A stretch of 64,000 nucleotides of DNA from Tanticharoenia sakaeratensis NBRC 103193 (GTDB lineage: Bacteria; Pseudomonadota; Alphaproteobacteria; Acetobacterales; Acetobacteraceae), in assembly GCF_000963885.1 (NCBI RefSeq), contig NZ_BALE01000005.1, positions 1-64,000 of the forward strand, given 5' to 3'. Shown one piece after another: positions 35,844 through 45,454 of the stretch. Both the position numbers and the translations under genes were made by a program. The notes under the pieces were generated by a model, which saw only the letters and a program-made list of their open reading frames with translations, did no database searches and was not told the origin of the DNA. Numbering within the stretch: the stretch's first letter is position 1; each line of letters begins with the position of its first letter.

Positions 35844-37178
35844 ATGCGGGGTGCGCGTCTTGATCGAAATGGCACGCCGGCCGCAGATGCGAGCCCTGTC
35901 GTGACGGGTCCTGCGTCCCTCGGCCGCATGGTCGCGCAACGCCGTGCCACGGTCGGTCTCCTGGTCGCTGCGGGGTGCATCAGCTACGTGGACCGCGCCG
36001 CCCTGTCCGTCGGCAACACGGCCGTCATGGCGTCGCTCGGATTGTCCTATACGCAGATGGGTTGGCTGTTGTCGGTTTTCGCGTGGGCCTATCTCGTCTG
36101 CCAGATTCCCATGGGACTGATCGCCGATCGCACGAGCGCGCGCAGCTTTCTGGGCGTCGGGCTGGTGGTATGGTCGGGCGCGCAGATCGCGTTCGGGCTG
36201 GTTGGCAGCGTCTTCGGACTGTTCGCATGTCGCGCCCTGCTGGGTCTGGGTGAAGCGCCCCTGTTTCTCGCCGGAACGCGCGCACTCGTGCGGTGGTATC
36301 CGCCACAGGACCGGGGCGCGGTCATCGGACTGTTCAATGGCTCTGCGGCCCTGGGTCCCGCGCTGGCGCCACCGCTTCTGCTCGGGATCATGGCGGTCTG
36401 GGGCTGGCGCGGCATGTCGGTCGCAATCGGCGTGGCAAGCCTCGCGCTCGCCGTCGTCTGGATCGCCTTCTATCGCGATCCAACCGCGATGCATCCGACG
36501 GCGGAGGCGCGCCGCGCATTCGCCGCCGGGTCTGCCGCGCCACCGGCCTCCGTCGGGCCGGTCGTTTCCGGCGATCTTGGATATCTCCTGCAGCGTCGCG
36601 CCACCTGGGTGGTGACGATCGGATTCGCAGGCGTGATCTACGTCACCTGGCTTTACGGAACCTGGTTGCCGGCATGGCTCGAGGCGACACAGCATGTGTC
36701 TGCCCGCAATGCGGGATTGTTGTCCGCATTGCCCCAGATCTGCGGGTTCGTGGGCTGCCTTGCAGGCGGAACCCTGAGCGACTGGTTGATGAGACGCGGA
36801 TTCAGCGCGCTGGATGCATGTCGGCGCCCGGTGGTGTGGGCGATGCTGGTGGCCGCCGTCGTGACGGGGCTTACGGCGCTGCCGCTCGGGCTCGGCCTGT
36901 CGATGTTTCTGATGGCGATTGCCCTGTTCGCCGGCGGCCTTGCGATGAGCTGCGGCTGGACGTTGGGGACGGTGATCGCCTCCGAGCACCGGGTTGCGAC
37001 CCTTGAGGCGATCCAGAACACGGGCGGCTCGTTTGGTGGCGCACTGGCCCCTGCCGTGACCGGGGCGCTGGCGGATCGCTTCGGTTCATTCGGGCCGTCC
37101 ATGCTCACGGCCTGCGCGGTCGGTATCGTCTGCGCAGGCGTCTACCATTTCGGTCTGCGCTCGGTCGAAAAGCCCTGA
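35844..37178 (+). CDS. MFS transporter (anion:cation symporter-like)
   Basis: A 444-residue 12-span major facilitator. The first span has the ISYVDRAALSVG text common in the anion:cation symporter branch (hexuronate, galactonate and related acids). The loop 2-3 motif is GLIADRTSARSFLGVG and span 4 has CRALLGLGEAPLFLAG. The N-terminal 28 residues before MVAQRRATVG are of low quality, and the ATG at 35928 may be the true start. Likely substrate is an organic or sugar acid. It stands alone, 79 bases after the FUSC gene, and is followed by a hairpin. Confidence 0.88.
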   Translation: MRGARLDRNGTPAADASPVVTGPASLGRMVAQRRATVGLLVAAGCISYVDRAALSVGNTAVMASLGLSYTQMGWLLSVFAWAYLVCQIPMGLIADRTSARSFLGVGLVVWSGAQIAFGLVGSVFGLFACRALLGLGEAPLFLAGTRALVRWYPPQDRGAVIGLFNGSAALGPALAPPLLLGIMAVWGWRGMSVAIGVASLALAVVWIAFYRDPTAMHPTAEARRAFAAGSAAPPASVGPVVSGDLGYLLQRRATWVVTIGFAGVIYVTWLYGTWLPAWLEATQHVSARNAGLLSALPQICGFVGCLAGGTLSDWLMRRGFSALDACRRPVVWAMLVAAVVTGLTALPLGLGLSMFLMAIALFAGGLAMSCGWTLGTVIASEHRVATLEAIQNTGGSFGGALAPAVTGALADRFGSFGPSMLTACAVGIVCAGVYHFGLRSVEKP

Positions 37179-37968
37179 GGGCAGAGGACCTGTTTGCAGA
37201 GCTGACTGGAGGCCCGGCCCGTTTAAGGGGTCCGACCTGCTGCGGCCGGTCGGACGCCGGAGCCAGAGATTTCGGCCGATCTATGGCCTGCGGTCTTCAT
37301 CACCGCATGATTGCAAACCATCTAGCCATGCTCATGGCATCAATGGGTGCGCAGTCGTGCATCGGCGTGTGCGCCCCCCCAATCGTTCGGCGCCGCGTAA
37401 TCAGTCATGAGGCTTTGGTTGTGCGCAGGCAGGCCGCCAATCCGTTCGGGTTAAGCGCAGGCACGCTGGATCGCATTCCGGAAAAAATGGTCTCATATCG
37501 GAGATCGTGAGTTCGGTCGAACGTGCCATGCCAGCTGCCTGAAAGGATGGCAGCATGTTGTCTTTCATGAGGAATGGCGACGGTCAGGCGGCCTTTGAAA
37601 AGGGGCCAAGCAGGACCGCTGCTGTTCGGACGCTTTCCGGACGGAGAGGTTACTTGTAAAAAACGATCAGGGGCGAAGTCGTGTCCATTTCGGATGCGAC
37701 CGGCATCGTGAAAGGTCTGGTCGCAGTTATGTCGGGCAAGCTTGACAGGATGGCTTGAAAGGCCGCCCATCGGGAACAGGTTTCCCCTGTGCGTGCTGGT
37801 GAAACCCGGGGCCATATACAGCCGTTACAGAGCGGTTTTTCCGATGTCGTCTTCTGCATCAACAAAATCCGGATCACTGATTTCCTGAATTCGCGACAAA
37901 GTTTGACTTCATATTGGATCCGATGCGATCCGAGCGCTGCCGATATCACCTCGACAAGGAATACCAGG
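37179..37968. other. 790-base intergenic region
   Basis: No convincing gene. The open frame at 37405-37815 (minus) lacks family or codon support. It begins with a perfect eight-base inverted repeat at 37230-37255 (GTCCGACC and GGTCGGAC), possibly a terminator stem without a T run. The last 150 bases are AT-rich and should contain the promoter of the TonB receptor at 37969. Confidence 0.6.
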
Positions 37969-40314
37969 ATGACTTTCCGGCGGATGCTCAGGCTTACGAG
38001 CGCTCTGGCAGGCCTTGCGACGGCGACTGCCGCCATTGCCGCACCGCCGGACACGTCTCACGCCGCATCGCATCCGGGCTACCGCCAGAAGCCTGCCGCC
38101 GCGTCGGCCCGCCACGCGCCGCCGCCTGTCCGGGACGAGGCGATCACCGTGTTCGGACACGGCTCCACGCGCCAGATGACCAGCATCACGCGTGGCATGA
38201 TGCAGCAGAGCGTTCCCGGAACGTCGCCTCTGAAAGTCCTGAGCGAGCTTCCCGGGGTCGTGTATCAGTCCGCCGACCCGTTCGGGGCCTACGAATATTC
38301 GAGCCAGATTTTCATGCGCGGTTTCAGCCAGGCGCAGCTCGGCTTCACGCTCGACGACGTGCCCTTGGGTGATCAGCAATTCAACAATTACAACGGCCTG
38401 AGTGTTGCGCGGGCGATTATCTCCGACAACGTGGCAGGTGTGGACGTCTCGCAGGGCGCTGGCGCGATTGATGTCGCATCCACCAGCAATCTCGGCGGCG
38501 CGATCGAAATCCATTCTCTCGATCCTTCGCATCAGCGCGGCGGCGCGATCAGCCAGACGTTCGGCAGCAATTCCACCTTCAGAACGTTCGTCCGGCTGGA
38601 CAGTGGCGACCTCAACACACAAGGTACGCGCTTTTCGGTGTCCTATGCACGGCTGAACGGCAATCTGTGGAAAGGGGCGGGATACGATCATTCGGATCAG
38701 GTCAACGCCAAGATCGTCCAGCCGCTTGCGCACAATTCATCCCTGAAGGCGTTCTTCGACTGGAGCTCGATCCAGCAGTTCGATTACCAGGACATGACCA
38801 TGAACTACCTCCATACGGTCGGCCCCGATCTTGCGAACTACTACCCGGACTATTCGGCTGCTTATGGTGCTGCTCTCGGCAGTTATCGGCCCGCACTGCT
38901 GAAGACGAACGATCCCTTCGATGCAGCCTATTATGCGGGCACGGCCAATCGCGTGGATTATTTGGGCGGGATCACGCTCGATGAAAACCTGACCGATCGA
39001 CTGAACTGGAAGACCACGCTGTATGCGCATGATGACGCGGGTTACAGCACATGGTCGACGCCCTACATGCCCTCTCCGAACGGGGCGCCGCTGTCGCAGC
39101 GCATCCAGACGCCGGGCATCGCACGTGGCGGCTTTGAAACGGCGGCGACCTACTCAATTGCCGGCAACCGCATCAATGCCGGCGTCTGGTACGAATACGG
39201 AAATTTCACCGAGGCACGCTATTTTTCACAAGCGCCCTTGCTCGGCCAGGGGACGCTTGGCAATCCCACGGGCGGATTTCCGTCAGCGGACGTGTTTGCA
39301 ACTGCATGGCAGGAGGCGTTCTCGTCCAATACGTTCGTTTTCCACCTGCAGGATACGTATCAGATCCTGAAGAACCTCACGGTTAATGCCGGCTTCAAGT
39401 CGATGATCGTGAATGCCGGCAACAGCGTGCCGACGCAGGATCTTGCCCTGAACGGCACGGCGATTGCGCAAGGGCACCTCGAGGCATCGAACGCCTTTCT
39501 GCCGCAGGTGTCGGCGAACTGGCGCTTCCTGCCGCATCATGAGCTGTTTTTCGATGTGTCGCACAACATGCGCGCCTTTCCCGAAGACGGCTACAATACG
39601 AACGTGTCGGCAACGCCCTGGACCACGAGCCAGGCCGCGTTCCAGTCCACGGCCGCGAACCTGCGGCCGGAGACGGACTGGGTTTATGAAGGCGGCTACC
39701 GCTATACGAGCCCGTTCATCAGTGCGCTCGGTTCACTGTATCGCATCAATTTCTCGAACCGTTTGCAGCTGATTACCACTGGCGCGGCCATTCATCCGAT
39801 TACGGCCGTTCAGAATGTCGGTGGAGTCACGACCAACGGGGCTGAAGCGAGCGTCACATTGCGGCCGGCGACAGGACTTTCGATCTACAATTCGTTTTCC
39901 TATGCCCATTCGACCTTCGATCAGGATGTGGTGACGGCAACAGGCGTCGAGCCGACACAAGGCAAGCTTGTGCCGAATTATCCGCAGTTCATGTACAAGG
40001 GGAACATCACCTACCGTATCGGGGGGCTGGAAGTTCATGTCGATGGATCATACCTGTCCCATCGTGAGTTGACCTACACCAACGATCTTCATGCACCGGG
40101 TTATTTTCTCGCAAATTTCGGCACGCGCTACGTGTTCGGCGATGCCGGGCCGTTGAAGCATGTCACGGCCGGTTTCAACATCTACAACCTTGCGAACAAG
40201 ACCTATATCGCGACGACGAACGAGCTCGGAAACAACTTCGTCAATACCGGCTACAATTATTTCCTGATGGGCGCGCCGCGTCAGTTTTTCGGAACCATCA
40301 GTGCGGGCTTCTGA
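37969..40314 (+). CDS. TonB-dependent outer-membrane receptor
   Basis: A 781-residue outer-membrane receptor. The ATG at 37969 has AAGGA eight bases upstream and gives a signal peptide (about 1-24). The linker is Ala/Pro/His-rich as in the receptor at 42. A TonB-box-like EAITVFGHG precedes the plug, with LSELPGVVYQSADPFG, FMRGFSQAQLGFTLDDVPLGDQ and the QGAGAIDVAS region. The barrel ends TISAGF with a terminal Phe. It is set apart by large flanking gaps on both sides, and no transport genes adjoin it, so the ligand is unknown. It is the third member of the paralog group in this window. Confidence 0.9.
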   Translation: MTFRRMLRLTSALAGLATATAAIAAPPDTSHAASHPGYRQKPAAASARHAPPPVRDEAITVFGHGSTRQMTSITRGMMQQSVPGTSPLKVLSELPGVVYQSADPFGAYEYSSQIFMRGFSQAQLGFTLDDVPLGDQQFNNYNGLSVARAIISDNVAGVDVSQGAGAIDVASTSNLGGAIEIHSLDPSHQRGGAISQTFGSNSTFRTFVRLDSGDLNTQGTRFSVSYARLNGNLWKGAGYDHSDQVNAKIVQPLAHNSSLKAFFDWSSIQQFDYQDMTMNYLHTVGPDLANYYPDYSAAYGAALGSYRPALLKTNDPFDAAYYAGTANRVDYLGGITLDENLTDRLNWKTTLYAHDDAGYSTWSTPYMPSPNGAPLSQRIQTPGIARGGFETAATYSIAGNRINAGVWYEYGNFTEARYFSQAPLLGQGTLGNPTGGFPSADVFATAWQEAFSSNTFVFHLQDTYQILKNLTVNAGFKSMIVNAGNSVPTQDLALNGTAIAQGHLEASNAFLPQVSANWRFLPHHELFFDVSHNMRAFPEDGYNTNVSATPWTTSQAAFQSTAANLRPETDWVYEGGYRYTSPFISALGSLYRINFSNRLQLITTGAAIHPITAVQNVGGVTTNGAEASVTLRPATGLSIYNSFSYAHSTFDQDVVTATGVEPTQGKLVPNYPQFMYKGNITYRIGGLEVHVDGSYLSHRELTYTNDLHAPGYFLANFGTRYVFGDAGPLKHVTAGFNIYNLANKTYIATTNELGNNFVNTGYNYFLMGAPRQFFGTISAGF

Positions 40315-40911
40315 CCTGAGAGCCCGGCATCGTGCATTTTCCGAATGGTCCTGACCTCGACACGCAAGCCATCGCGCGCTTCCGTCGCGTCTCGCATTCG
40401 CGATTGGCCGCCTCTGATGCATTGCCGACGACGGGTTTCGAGGGGATCTGAGCCTCAAGAGTGGCTCGAATTCCGGCTCTGCCCGTCTTTGTGTTTGATC
40501 AGCAGCCTGCGCATGTTGGAAGACGTCGTCAGGTGATGCTGCAAAACCATGCCGGACTGGTGCCTCGCGCTTTCCTCTCATGGCTCCAGGGTTGAGGCAG
40601 TTCGAGTTGTCCTGCATGGTGCGAGAGGATGGGCCGAGGAGGAAAATGCGCCGCTTGCCACAAGCGTCGTGCCGTCAGGATTTTTCCGTTACATGACGAT
40701 GGGGCACGATAATCGGCTTGAGCTGCGACCATGGGCTGCATACCGATTAAGACGGAAAGCCGTTGCTGCTGCGTGTGCATAGGGACAGGTGTCTGCCCCA
40801 CAGCCTTTAAGTTTTACAGCATGTAGGACAGAATGCAGCAGCGTGAACAGCCGGGACAGGACAGCCGACACAGCCACCGGGCTGCACGGTGATGGATCAT
40901 GCCGCGTCGCT
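40315..40911. other. 597-base intergenic region
   Basis: Lies between the stops of two convergent genes. No open frame in it shows coding character in codon use or similarity. Several short frames on both strands are discarded. No clear terminator hairpin with a T run was found for either neighbour. Confidence 0.55.
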
Positions 40912-42144
40912 CTACAGCGGGCGCGTCATGCGGAAAAGACCGACATCGAGCGCACCAGTGCGAAATCCGGCTTCACAATAGGCGAGATAGAAACGCCATT
41001 TTCTCCGAAATTCTTCGGAGAAGCGCATGGCGGCGATATCGGGCCATGCGATCTCGAAGCGGCTGGCCCATTCGGCCAGCGTTCGGGCATAGCTGAGGCC
41101 GAAATATTCCTCGTGATCGAGAACGAGCCCGGCTGCGGCGATTTCGCGGCGCAGGGCCGGGACGGATGGCAGCATTCCGCCCGGGAATATGTGAAGCTGA
41201 ATGAAGTCTGGCGTCTTGCGATAATTGACGTAGCGTTCCTCGGAAATCGTGATGACCTGCAGAAGCGCAGTGCCGCTCGGTTTCAGACAGGCCCATAAAC
41301 TCTGAAAATACGTCTCCCAATATTGGACGCCCACGGCCTCGAACATCTCGATTGAAACGACGGCATCGAACTGCTCGGATATTTCCCGATAATCCTGAAG
41401 GCGCATGTCGCATTGACCGTTCAGGCCCGCTTCGGCCAGACGATTTCGGGTATAGGCAAGCTGCTCATGCGACAGCGTGACACCCGTGACACGATGGCCC
41501 TGTTCCGCAATTCTCGCGGCAAGCGCGCCCCAGCCGCATCCGATCTCGAGTACATCCGCGGGCTTCGGCAGATCGAGCAGGGTCAGCACCCGATCCTGCT
41601 TGGCGATCTGGGCCACTTCGAGCGCTTGTGTGCTGTCGGCATAAAGCGCGGACGAATAACTCATGCCTTGGTCGAGCCATTTCTCATAGAATGCGTTGCC
41701 AAGGTCATAATGGGCCTCGATATTGCGCCGGCTGCCGCGACGCGTGTTGCGGTTGCGTGCATGGGCAATCGTCTGGAGCAGCCGCACCGGCGTCCAGCCG
41801 CGCAGGGCATGTCCGCGCCGCTCGTTCAGCGCACCGAGCGTGATCAGGGCCACGAGGTCGGGCGTATCCCAGTCCCCGCGAAGATAGGCTTCGGCAAGTC
41901 CGACATCGCCGCTGATCAGGAATGACGTCATCGCGCGCCAGCGATGCACGATCAGCACGGCCCGGGGGCCGCCGCGCCCCTCGGGCGTCTCCATGACAGT
42001 GCCATCGGGCAGTGTCAGGCTGAGATGGCCTTCAGATAGGCGCTTCAGCAAATGCCGGGCAATGCGCGAGCCCAGCGGCCGGCCGCGGGTCAGGACCTGA
42101 GCAGCGCCATCCTGACGAGCCGTGGGAACAATCGACATCGACAT
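40912..42144 (-). CDS. Cyclopropane-fatty-acyl-phospholipid-synthase-like methyltransferase
   Basis: A 410-residue SAM-dependent enzyme of the CFA synthase family, which adds a methylene or methyl group across a double bond of membrane phospholipid acyl chains. Seen: RNIEAHYDLGNAFYEKWLD, SAM motif VLEIGCGWGALAARIAE, FDAVVSIEMFEAVG and IFPGGMLPS. It is the last gene of a run with a DUF1365 protein and an FAD oxidoreductase, starting two bases after the DUF1365 stop. In mycobacteria the same trio is next to sigK, and its methyltransferase UfaA1 makes 10-methyl fatty acid. Product here could be cyclopropane or branched acyl chains. Confidence 0.92.
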   Translation of the reverse strand: MSMSIVPTARQDGAAQVLTRGRPLGSRIARHLLKRLSEGHLSLTLPDGTVMETPEGRGGPRAVLIVHRWRAMTSFLISGDVGLAEAYLRGDWDTPDLVALITLGALNERRGHALRGWTPVRLLQTIAHARNRNTRRGSRRNIEAHYDLGNAFYEKWLDQGMSYSSALYADSTQALEVAQIAKQDRVLTLLDLPKPADVLEIGCGWGALAARIAEQGHRVTGVTLSHEQLAYTRNRLAEAGLNGQCDMRLQDYREISEQFDAVVSIEMFEAVGVQYWETYFQSLWACLKPSGTALLQVITISEERYVNYRKTPDFIQLHIFPGGMLPSVPALRREIAAAGLVLDHEEYFGLSYARTLAEWASRFEIAWPDIAAMRFSEEFRRKWRFYLAYCEAGFRTGALDVGLFRMTRPL

Positions 42145-42146
42145 GG

Positions 42147-42941
42147 TCAGGAACCCATCGTCACGACGTTGGAGGGAGGCGGGGGCGCCCGGTGGAAGCG
42201 GAGTTTCTTTCGCCAGAGTTTCAGCGCCTCCCAATGGATGGCCGCGACGACCTTGATGCCCAGCAGGGGCATGCGGGCGACGGCGCGCAGGATCTGCGCA
42301 TCCGACAATGGACGACGTTCGCCGGTCATGACCGCATCGATCACAGCTGTGCCGTCTTCTGCGGCTTCGCCCCGGATCGAAAGCGCAAAACGACGCCCGG
42401 GACGCGCGAGGGTGAAGCGGTAGCCCATTTCCATCGGCATGAACGGCGACACGTGGAAGCGTTTGGGTGCGTGATGCCGCATCGGTCCGGGCCGCATGTC
42501 ACCCCGTGCAACGTCTGCCAGATAGACATGACGCTGGCCGAACGTGTTGTGCACTTCATAGGCCACGACACGCAGCGTGTTGGCGGCATCCGTGCAGAAA
42601 TATAACGAGATCGGATTGAAGGCGTAGCCGAGAACGCGCGGCATGCAGCACAGGATGACGCGGCCGCCCGCGAGATCAACCCCTTCGGCGGTAGCGAGGC
42701 CCTGGACCCAGCGCTTCAAAGCCGCGGGCGTATCGATGCCGGGGCCGGTGCCGTGATCGGCGGGGTTCAGGCCGAGCAGATTGAAACGCCCGACGGAGAA
42801 CAGGCGGCATTGTCTTGCCGTATCGGTCAGACGGTCCAGATCCAGCAGGGTCATGAAAATCCGGTAGCGCAGGGCATGGCGCACGGGACGGTGCCGCACA
42901 TGCGTCACGGTCATGTCGTAGAGGCAGTCGGCTTCCATCAT
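42147..42941 (-). CDS. DUF1365 protein
   Basis: A 264-residue member of DUF1365. The start LYDMTVTHVRHRPVRHALRY is the family hallmark, with CMPRVLGYAFNPISLYFC and FHVSPFMPMEMGYRF further on. The biochemical role is not known. It is constantly found between an FAD oxidoreductase and a CFA-type methyltransferase, as here. Start and upstream stop overlap (ATGATG, TGA inside), so it is translated with the oxidoreductase. Either ATG 42941 or 42938 may be used. Confidence 0.9.
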   Translation of the reverse strand: MMEADCLYDMTVTHVRHRPVRHALRYRIFMTLLDLDRLTDTARQCRLFSVGRFNLLGLNPADHGTGPGIDTPAALKRWVQGLATAEGVDLAGGRVILCCMPRVLGYAFNPISLYFCTDAANTLRVVAYEVHNTFGQRHVYLADVARGDMRPGPMRHHAPKRFHVSPFMPMEMGYRFTLARPGRRFALSIRGEAAEDGTAVIDAVMTGERRPLSDAQILRAVARMPLLGIKVVAAIHWEALKLWRKKLRFHRAPPPPSNVVTMGS

Positions 42942-44353
42942 GCGGCTGCTTTGCGCGCGGCAATCGGCACGAACCGTGGCGTCGGGATGCGGCCGGATTC
43001 GTCGGCGACCTGCCATGGGCGTCGTACGCCGCCGAGCGCTTCCGCGACGGCGAGGCCCGCCTGAAGACCGTCCTCGTGAAATCCGGCGCCGAAATAGGCA
43101 CCGCAAAACCATGTTCGCCGCTGCCCCTGCAGATCCCAGAGGGTATTCTGCGCGCGCAGGGCTTCCGTATCGAATAGGGGATGCTCATACGAGAACCGGG
43201 CAATGATCCGTTCGGGCAACGTGTCGGGGTTCAGGGTGACAAAGAACTGCCGCTCGCCGGGGATGTGCTGCAACCTGTTCATCCAGTAGGTCACGCAGGG
43301 CGCTTCCTGGCCGCTGTTTCCGCCCTTGACGTTCCAGCTCGACCAGACCGCGCGATGTCTCGGCATCATCGATGGGTCTTCATGGAGGATGGCCGTATTG
43401 GGGCCATAGCGCAGAGCGCCGAGGATTGTCTGTTCCTGTGGCAAGGGATCGGCGAGCAGCGCGAGGGCATCCGGTGCATGGGTGGCGATCACGACGTCGT
43501 CGTAGGACCGGGCTCCGTCGGGGCCATGCACAAGAACATGGTCCGCGAAGCGTTCGATTGCGTGGACCGGCGCATGACAGCGAATGGTCGATCCGGGTGC
43601 TGCGCGGATGTCCTCGGCCAGCCGCTCGACATAGACGCGCGAGCCGCCCAACACACTGCGCCACTGCGGTCGGCCGCGCAGCTGCAGCAGGCCATGGTTT
43701 GTGCAGAAGCGGAGAAAGGCGAGGGCAGGCTGGTCCCGCACGGATGCCGGGCTGCAGGACCAGATCGCGGCTGCCATGGGCAACAGATGATCGCGCTGCA
43801 TCGTGCGGCCGTAGCCGTTGCGATCGAGCAGCGTGCCCAGGGTTTCGGACGGGTCCGTCGTCGCGCGCGTCAGGTGTCCGGATTGCCGGTAGAACCGCAG
43901 CGTCTGGCTCAGCATGGACCAGAAGCGCGGGCGCAGGAGGTTGCGTTTCTGTGCGAACAGCCCTGCAAGGCCGGTGCCGGAATATTCGAGGCCTGACAGC
44001 CCTGTCCCGCGCGAGACAGACAAAGACATGTCCGCAGGCTTGGTCGCAACGTTCAGATGGGCGAACAGCGCGCTCAGATTGGGATAGGTCTGCTCGTTAT
44101 AGACGATGAAGCCCGTATCGACCGGAATCGGACCATCGGGATCAGGCACCGACACGGTATTGCTGTGACCACCCAGACGGCCCGCCCCCTCATGGACGGT
44201 CACGGCATGGGTCTTCGACAGGAGCCAGGCGCAGGATAGGCCGCCTATTCCACTGCCAATGACCGCGATCCGTCGTCGTTCTGCATCCAAGAGGCCATCT
44301 CCGCCGTAGACATGATACGCCTGCGCGATCATGCGCCCGGCGTTGTCGTTCAT
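42938..44353 (-). CDS. FAD-dependent amine-oxidase-like oxidoreductase
   Basis: About 471 residues. The FAD-binding Rossmann motif is AVIGSGIGGLSCAWLL (30-45), followed by GAGRLGGHSNT and, near the end, TWFCGAYFGAGFHEDGLQAG, the C-terminal FAD site typical of this subgroup. It is the first gene of the oxidoreductase - DUF1365 - methyltransferase operon, overlapping DUF1365 by four bases. Likely acts on membrane fatty acyl chains together with the methyltransferase. The ATG at 44353 is chosen; 44332 is also possible. It diverges from the hydrolase gene, with only 65 bases between. Confidence 0.9.
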   Translation of the reverse strand: MNDNAGRMIAQAYHVYGGDGLLDAERRRIAVIGSGIGGLSCAWLLSKTHAVTVHEGAGRLGGHSNTVSVPDPDGPIPVDTGFIVYNEQTYPNLSALFAHLNVATKPADMSLSVSRGTGLSGLEYSGTGLAGLFAQKRNLLRPRFWSMLSQTLRFYRQSGHLTRATTDPSETLGTLLDRNGYGRTMQRDHLLPMAAAIWSCSPASVRDQPALAFLRFCTNHGLLQLRGRPQWRSVLGGSRVYVERLAEDIRAAPGSTIRCHAPVHAIERFADHVLVHGPDGARSYDDVVIATHAPDALALLADPLPQEQTILGALRYGPNTAILHEDPSMMPRHRAVWSSWNVKGGNSGQEAPCVTYWMNRLQHIPGERQFFVTLNPDTLPERIIARFSYEHPLFDTEALRAQNTLWDLQGQRRTWFCGAYFGAGFHEDGLQAGLAVAEALGGVRRPWQVADESGRIPTPRFVPIAARKAAA

Positions 44354-44401
44354 GAGCGTTACGTGGCAACCGGGTGTTTGGATGAGATGCGGATGAAAAT
44401 T

Positions 44402-44414
44402 TTCCGAAACGGAA
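44402..44414. promoter_or_regulatory. 13-base inverted repeat in the divergent gap
   Basis: TTCCG, AAA, CGGAA is a perfect five-base inverted repeat just ahead of the hydrolase start, in the 65-base gap shared with the FAD oxidoreductase. It could be an operator or promoter part for either gene. Chance occurrence is possible given its size. Confidence 0.3.
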
Positions 44415-44418
44415 CGTG

Positions 44419-45306
44419 ATGACGTTGCGAGCACTGTTCGCGCGGCATCGGATACTTGGGGCCACGGGGATAGGTACGGCGTTGTTGGGAGCCGGATATT
44501 CTCCGGTCGAAATGCTCAACGTGCTGGCCGGAAAATGTCGCATCGAGCGTGACATTGCCTATGGCCCCGATCCTCGGCACCGCCTTGATGTGTATGTGCC
44601 CGCGTCTGCCGGGCCTCATCCTGCATTGATGTTTCTGTATGGCGGGAACTGGGACAGCGGCAGCCGGGCGATGTATCGTTTCGTCGGCACGGCCTTCGCG
44701 GCTCGCGGGTTTCTGACTGTCATTCCGGACTACAGGCTGTATCCGGCCGTCCGCTTTCCGGTTTTCCTCGAAGACTGCGCGCGGGCGTTCGCCTGGACCC
44801 GGCGTGAGGCTGACCAATACGGAGGCGCCGGCATGCCGAGGCTGCTGGGGCATTCCGCCGGCGCCTACAACGCGGCCATGCTGGCGCTGGCGCCGGATTA
44901 CCTTGGCGCGTTCGGATTGGCGCCACGGCGCGACATTCACAGCATGGTCGGATTGGCCGGACCGTATGACTTCCTGCCGCTGCACAGCGAGGAACTGCGT
45001 CGTGTCTTCGGCGCATCAGGCGATGGCATGGCACCTGCCGCAACACAACCGGTCACGTTCGCCGATATTCGCAGCCCGCCCATGCTGCTGATGGCCGGCA
45101 CGGCCGACACGGTCGTGGACCCGGGCAACACGCGCAGGCTGGCCGCCCGTCTTCAGGCAGCGGGGGCCCGTGTGGAGACGCGGTTTTATCCCGGCGTCGG
45201 CCATCGCGAAATTATCGGTGCGATCGCGCTGGTCCTGCGTTTTCTGGCGCCCACCTTGCGCGATTGCGTGGCGTTCCTGGCGGATGACGGCGTGGCCGCA
45301 GGATGA
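44419..45306 (+). CDS. Alpha/beta hydrolase (esterase/lipase-like)
   Basis: A 295-residue alpha/beta hydrolase. Oxyanion-hole text LYGGNW (73-78, Tyr replacing the usual His of HGG), nucleophile elbow GHSAG (144-148, Ser146), acid in AGTADTVVDPGN and base in PGVGHRE make a complete triad. An N-terminal hydrophobic stretch (about 13-25) could be a membrane anchor. A GTG three bases upstream is an alternative start. It lies divergent from the lipid-modification operon and 148 bases before a second methyltransferase, so a lipid ester substrate is plausible but unproven. Confidence 0.88.
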   Translation: MTLRALFARHRILGATGIGTALLGAGYSPVEMLNVLAGKCRIERDIAYGPDPRHRLDVYVPASAGPHPALMFLYGGNWDSGSRAMYRFVGTAFAARGFLTVIPDYRLYPAVRFPVFLEDCARAFAWTRREADQYGGAGMPRLLGHSAGAYNAAMLALAPDYLGAFGLAPRRDIHSMVGLAGPYDFLPLHSEELRRVFGASGDGMAPAATQPVTFADIRSPPMLLMAGTADTVVDPGNTRRLAARLQAAGARVETRFYPGVGHREIIGAIALVLRFLAPTLRDCVAFLADDGVAAG

Positions 45307-45454
45307 GCGCGGTCCTGATTGCCCATCGAGGTGCTGTGGAGCGTGGTCGCATGCCAGGATGCAGCGGCCTTGCTGCGTCTCTCCAGATCGCTGTCTTGCC
45401 AATCGAAGTCCTGTCTTAACCTCGTGCGTCACTGCGCACTCCAGGGGGCTGATC

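Noticed and set aside
37405-37815. 136-codon minus-strand frame before the third TonB receptor
   Set aside because: Irregular codon use and no recognisable features; more likely spacer sequence.
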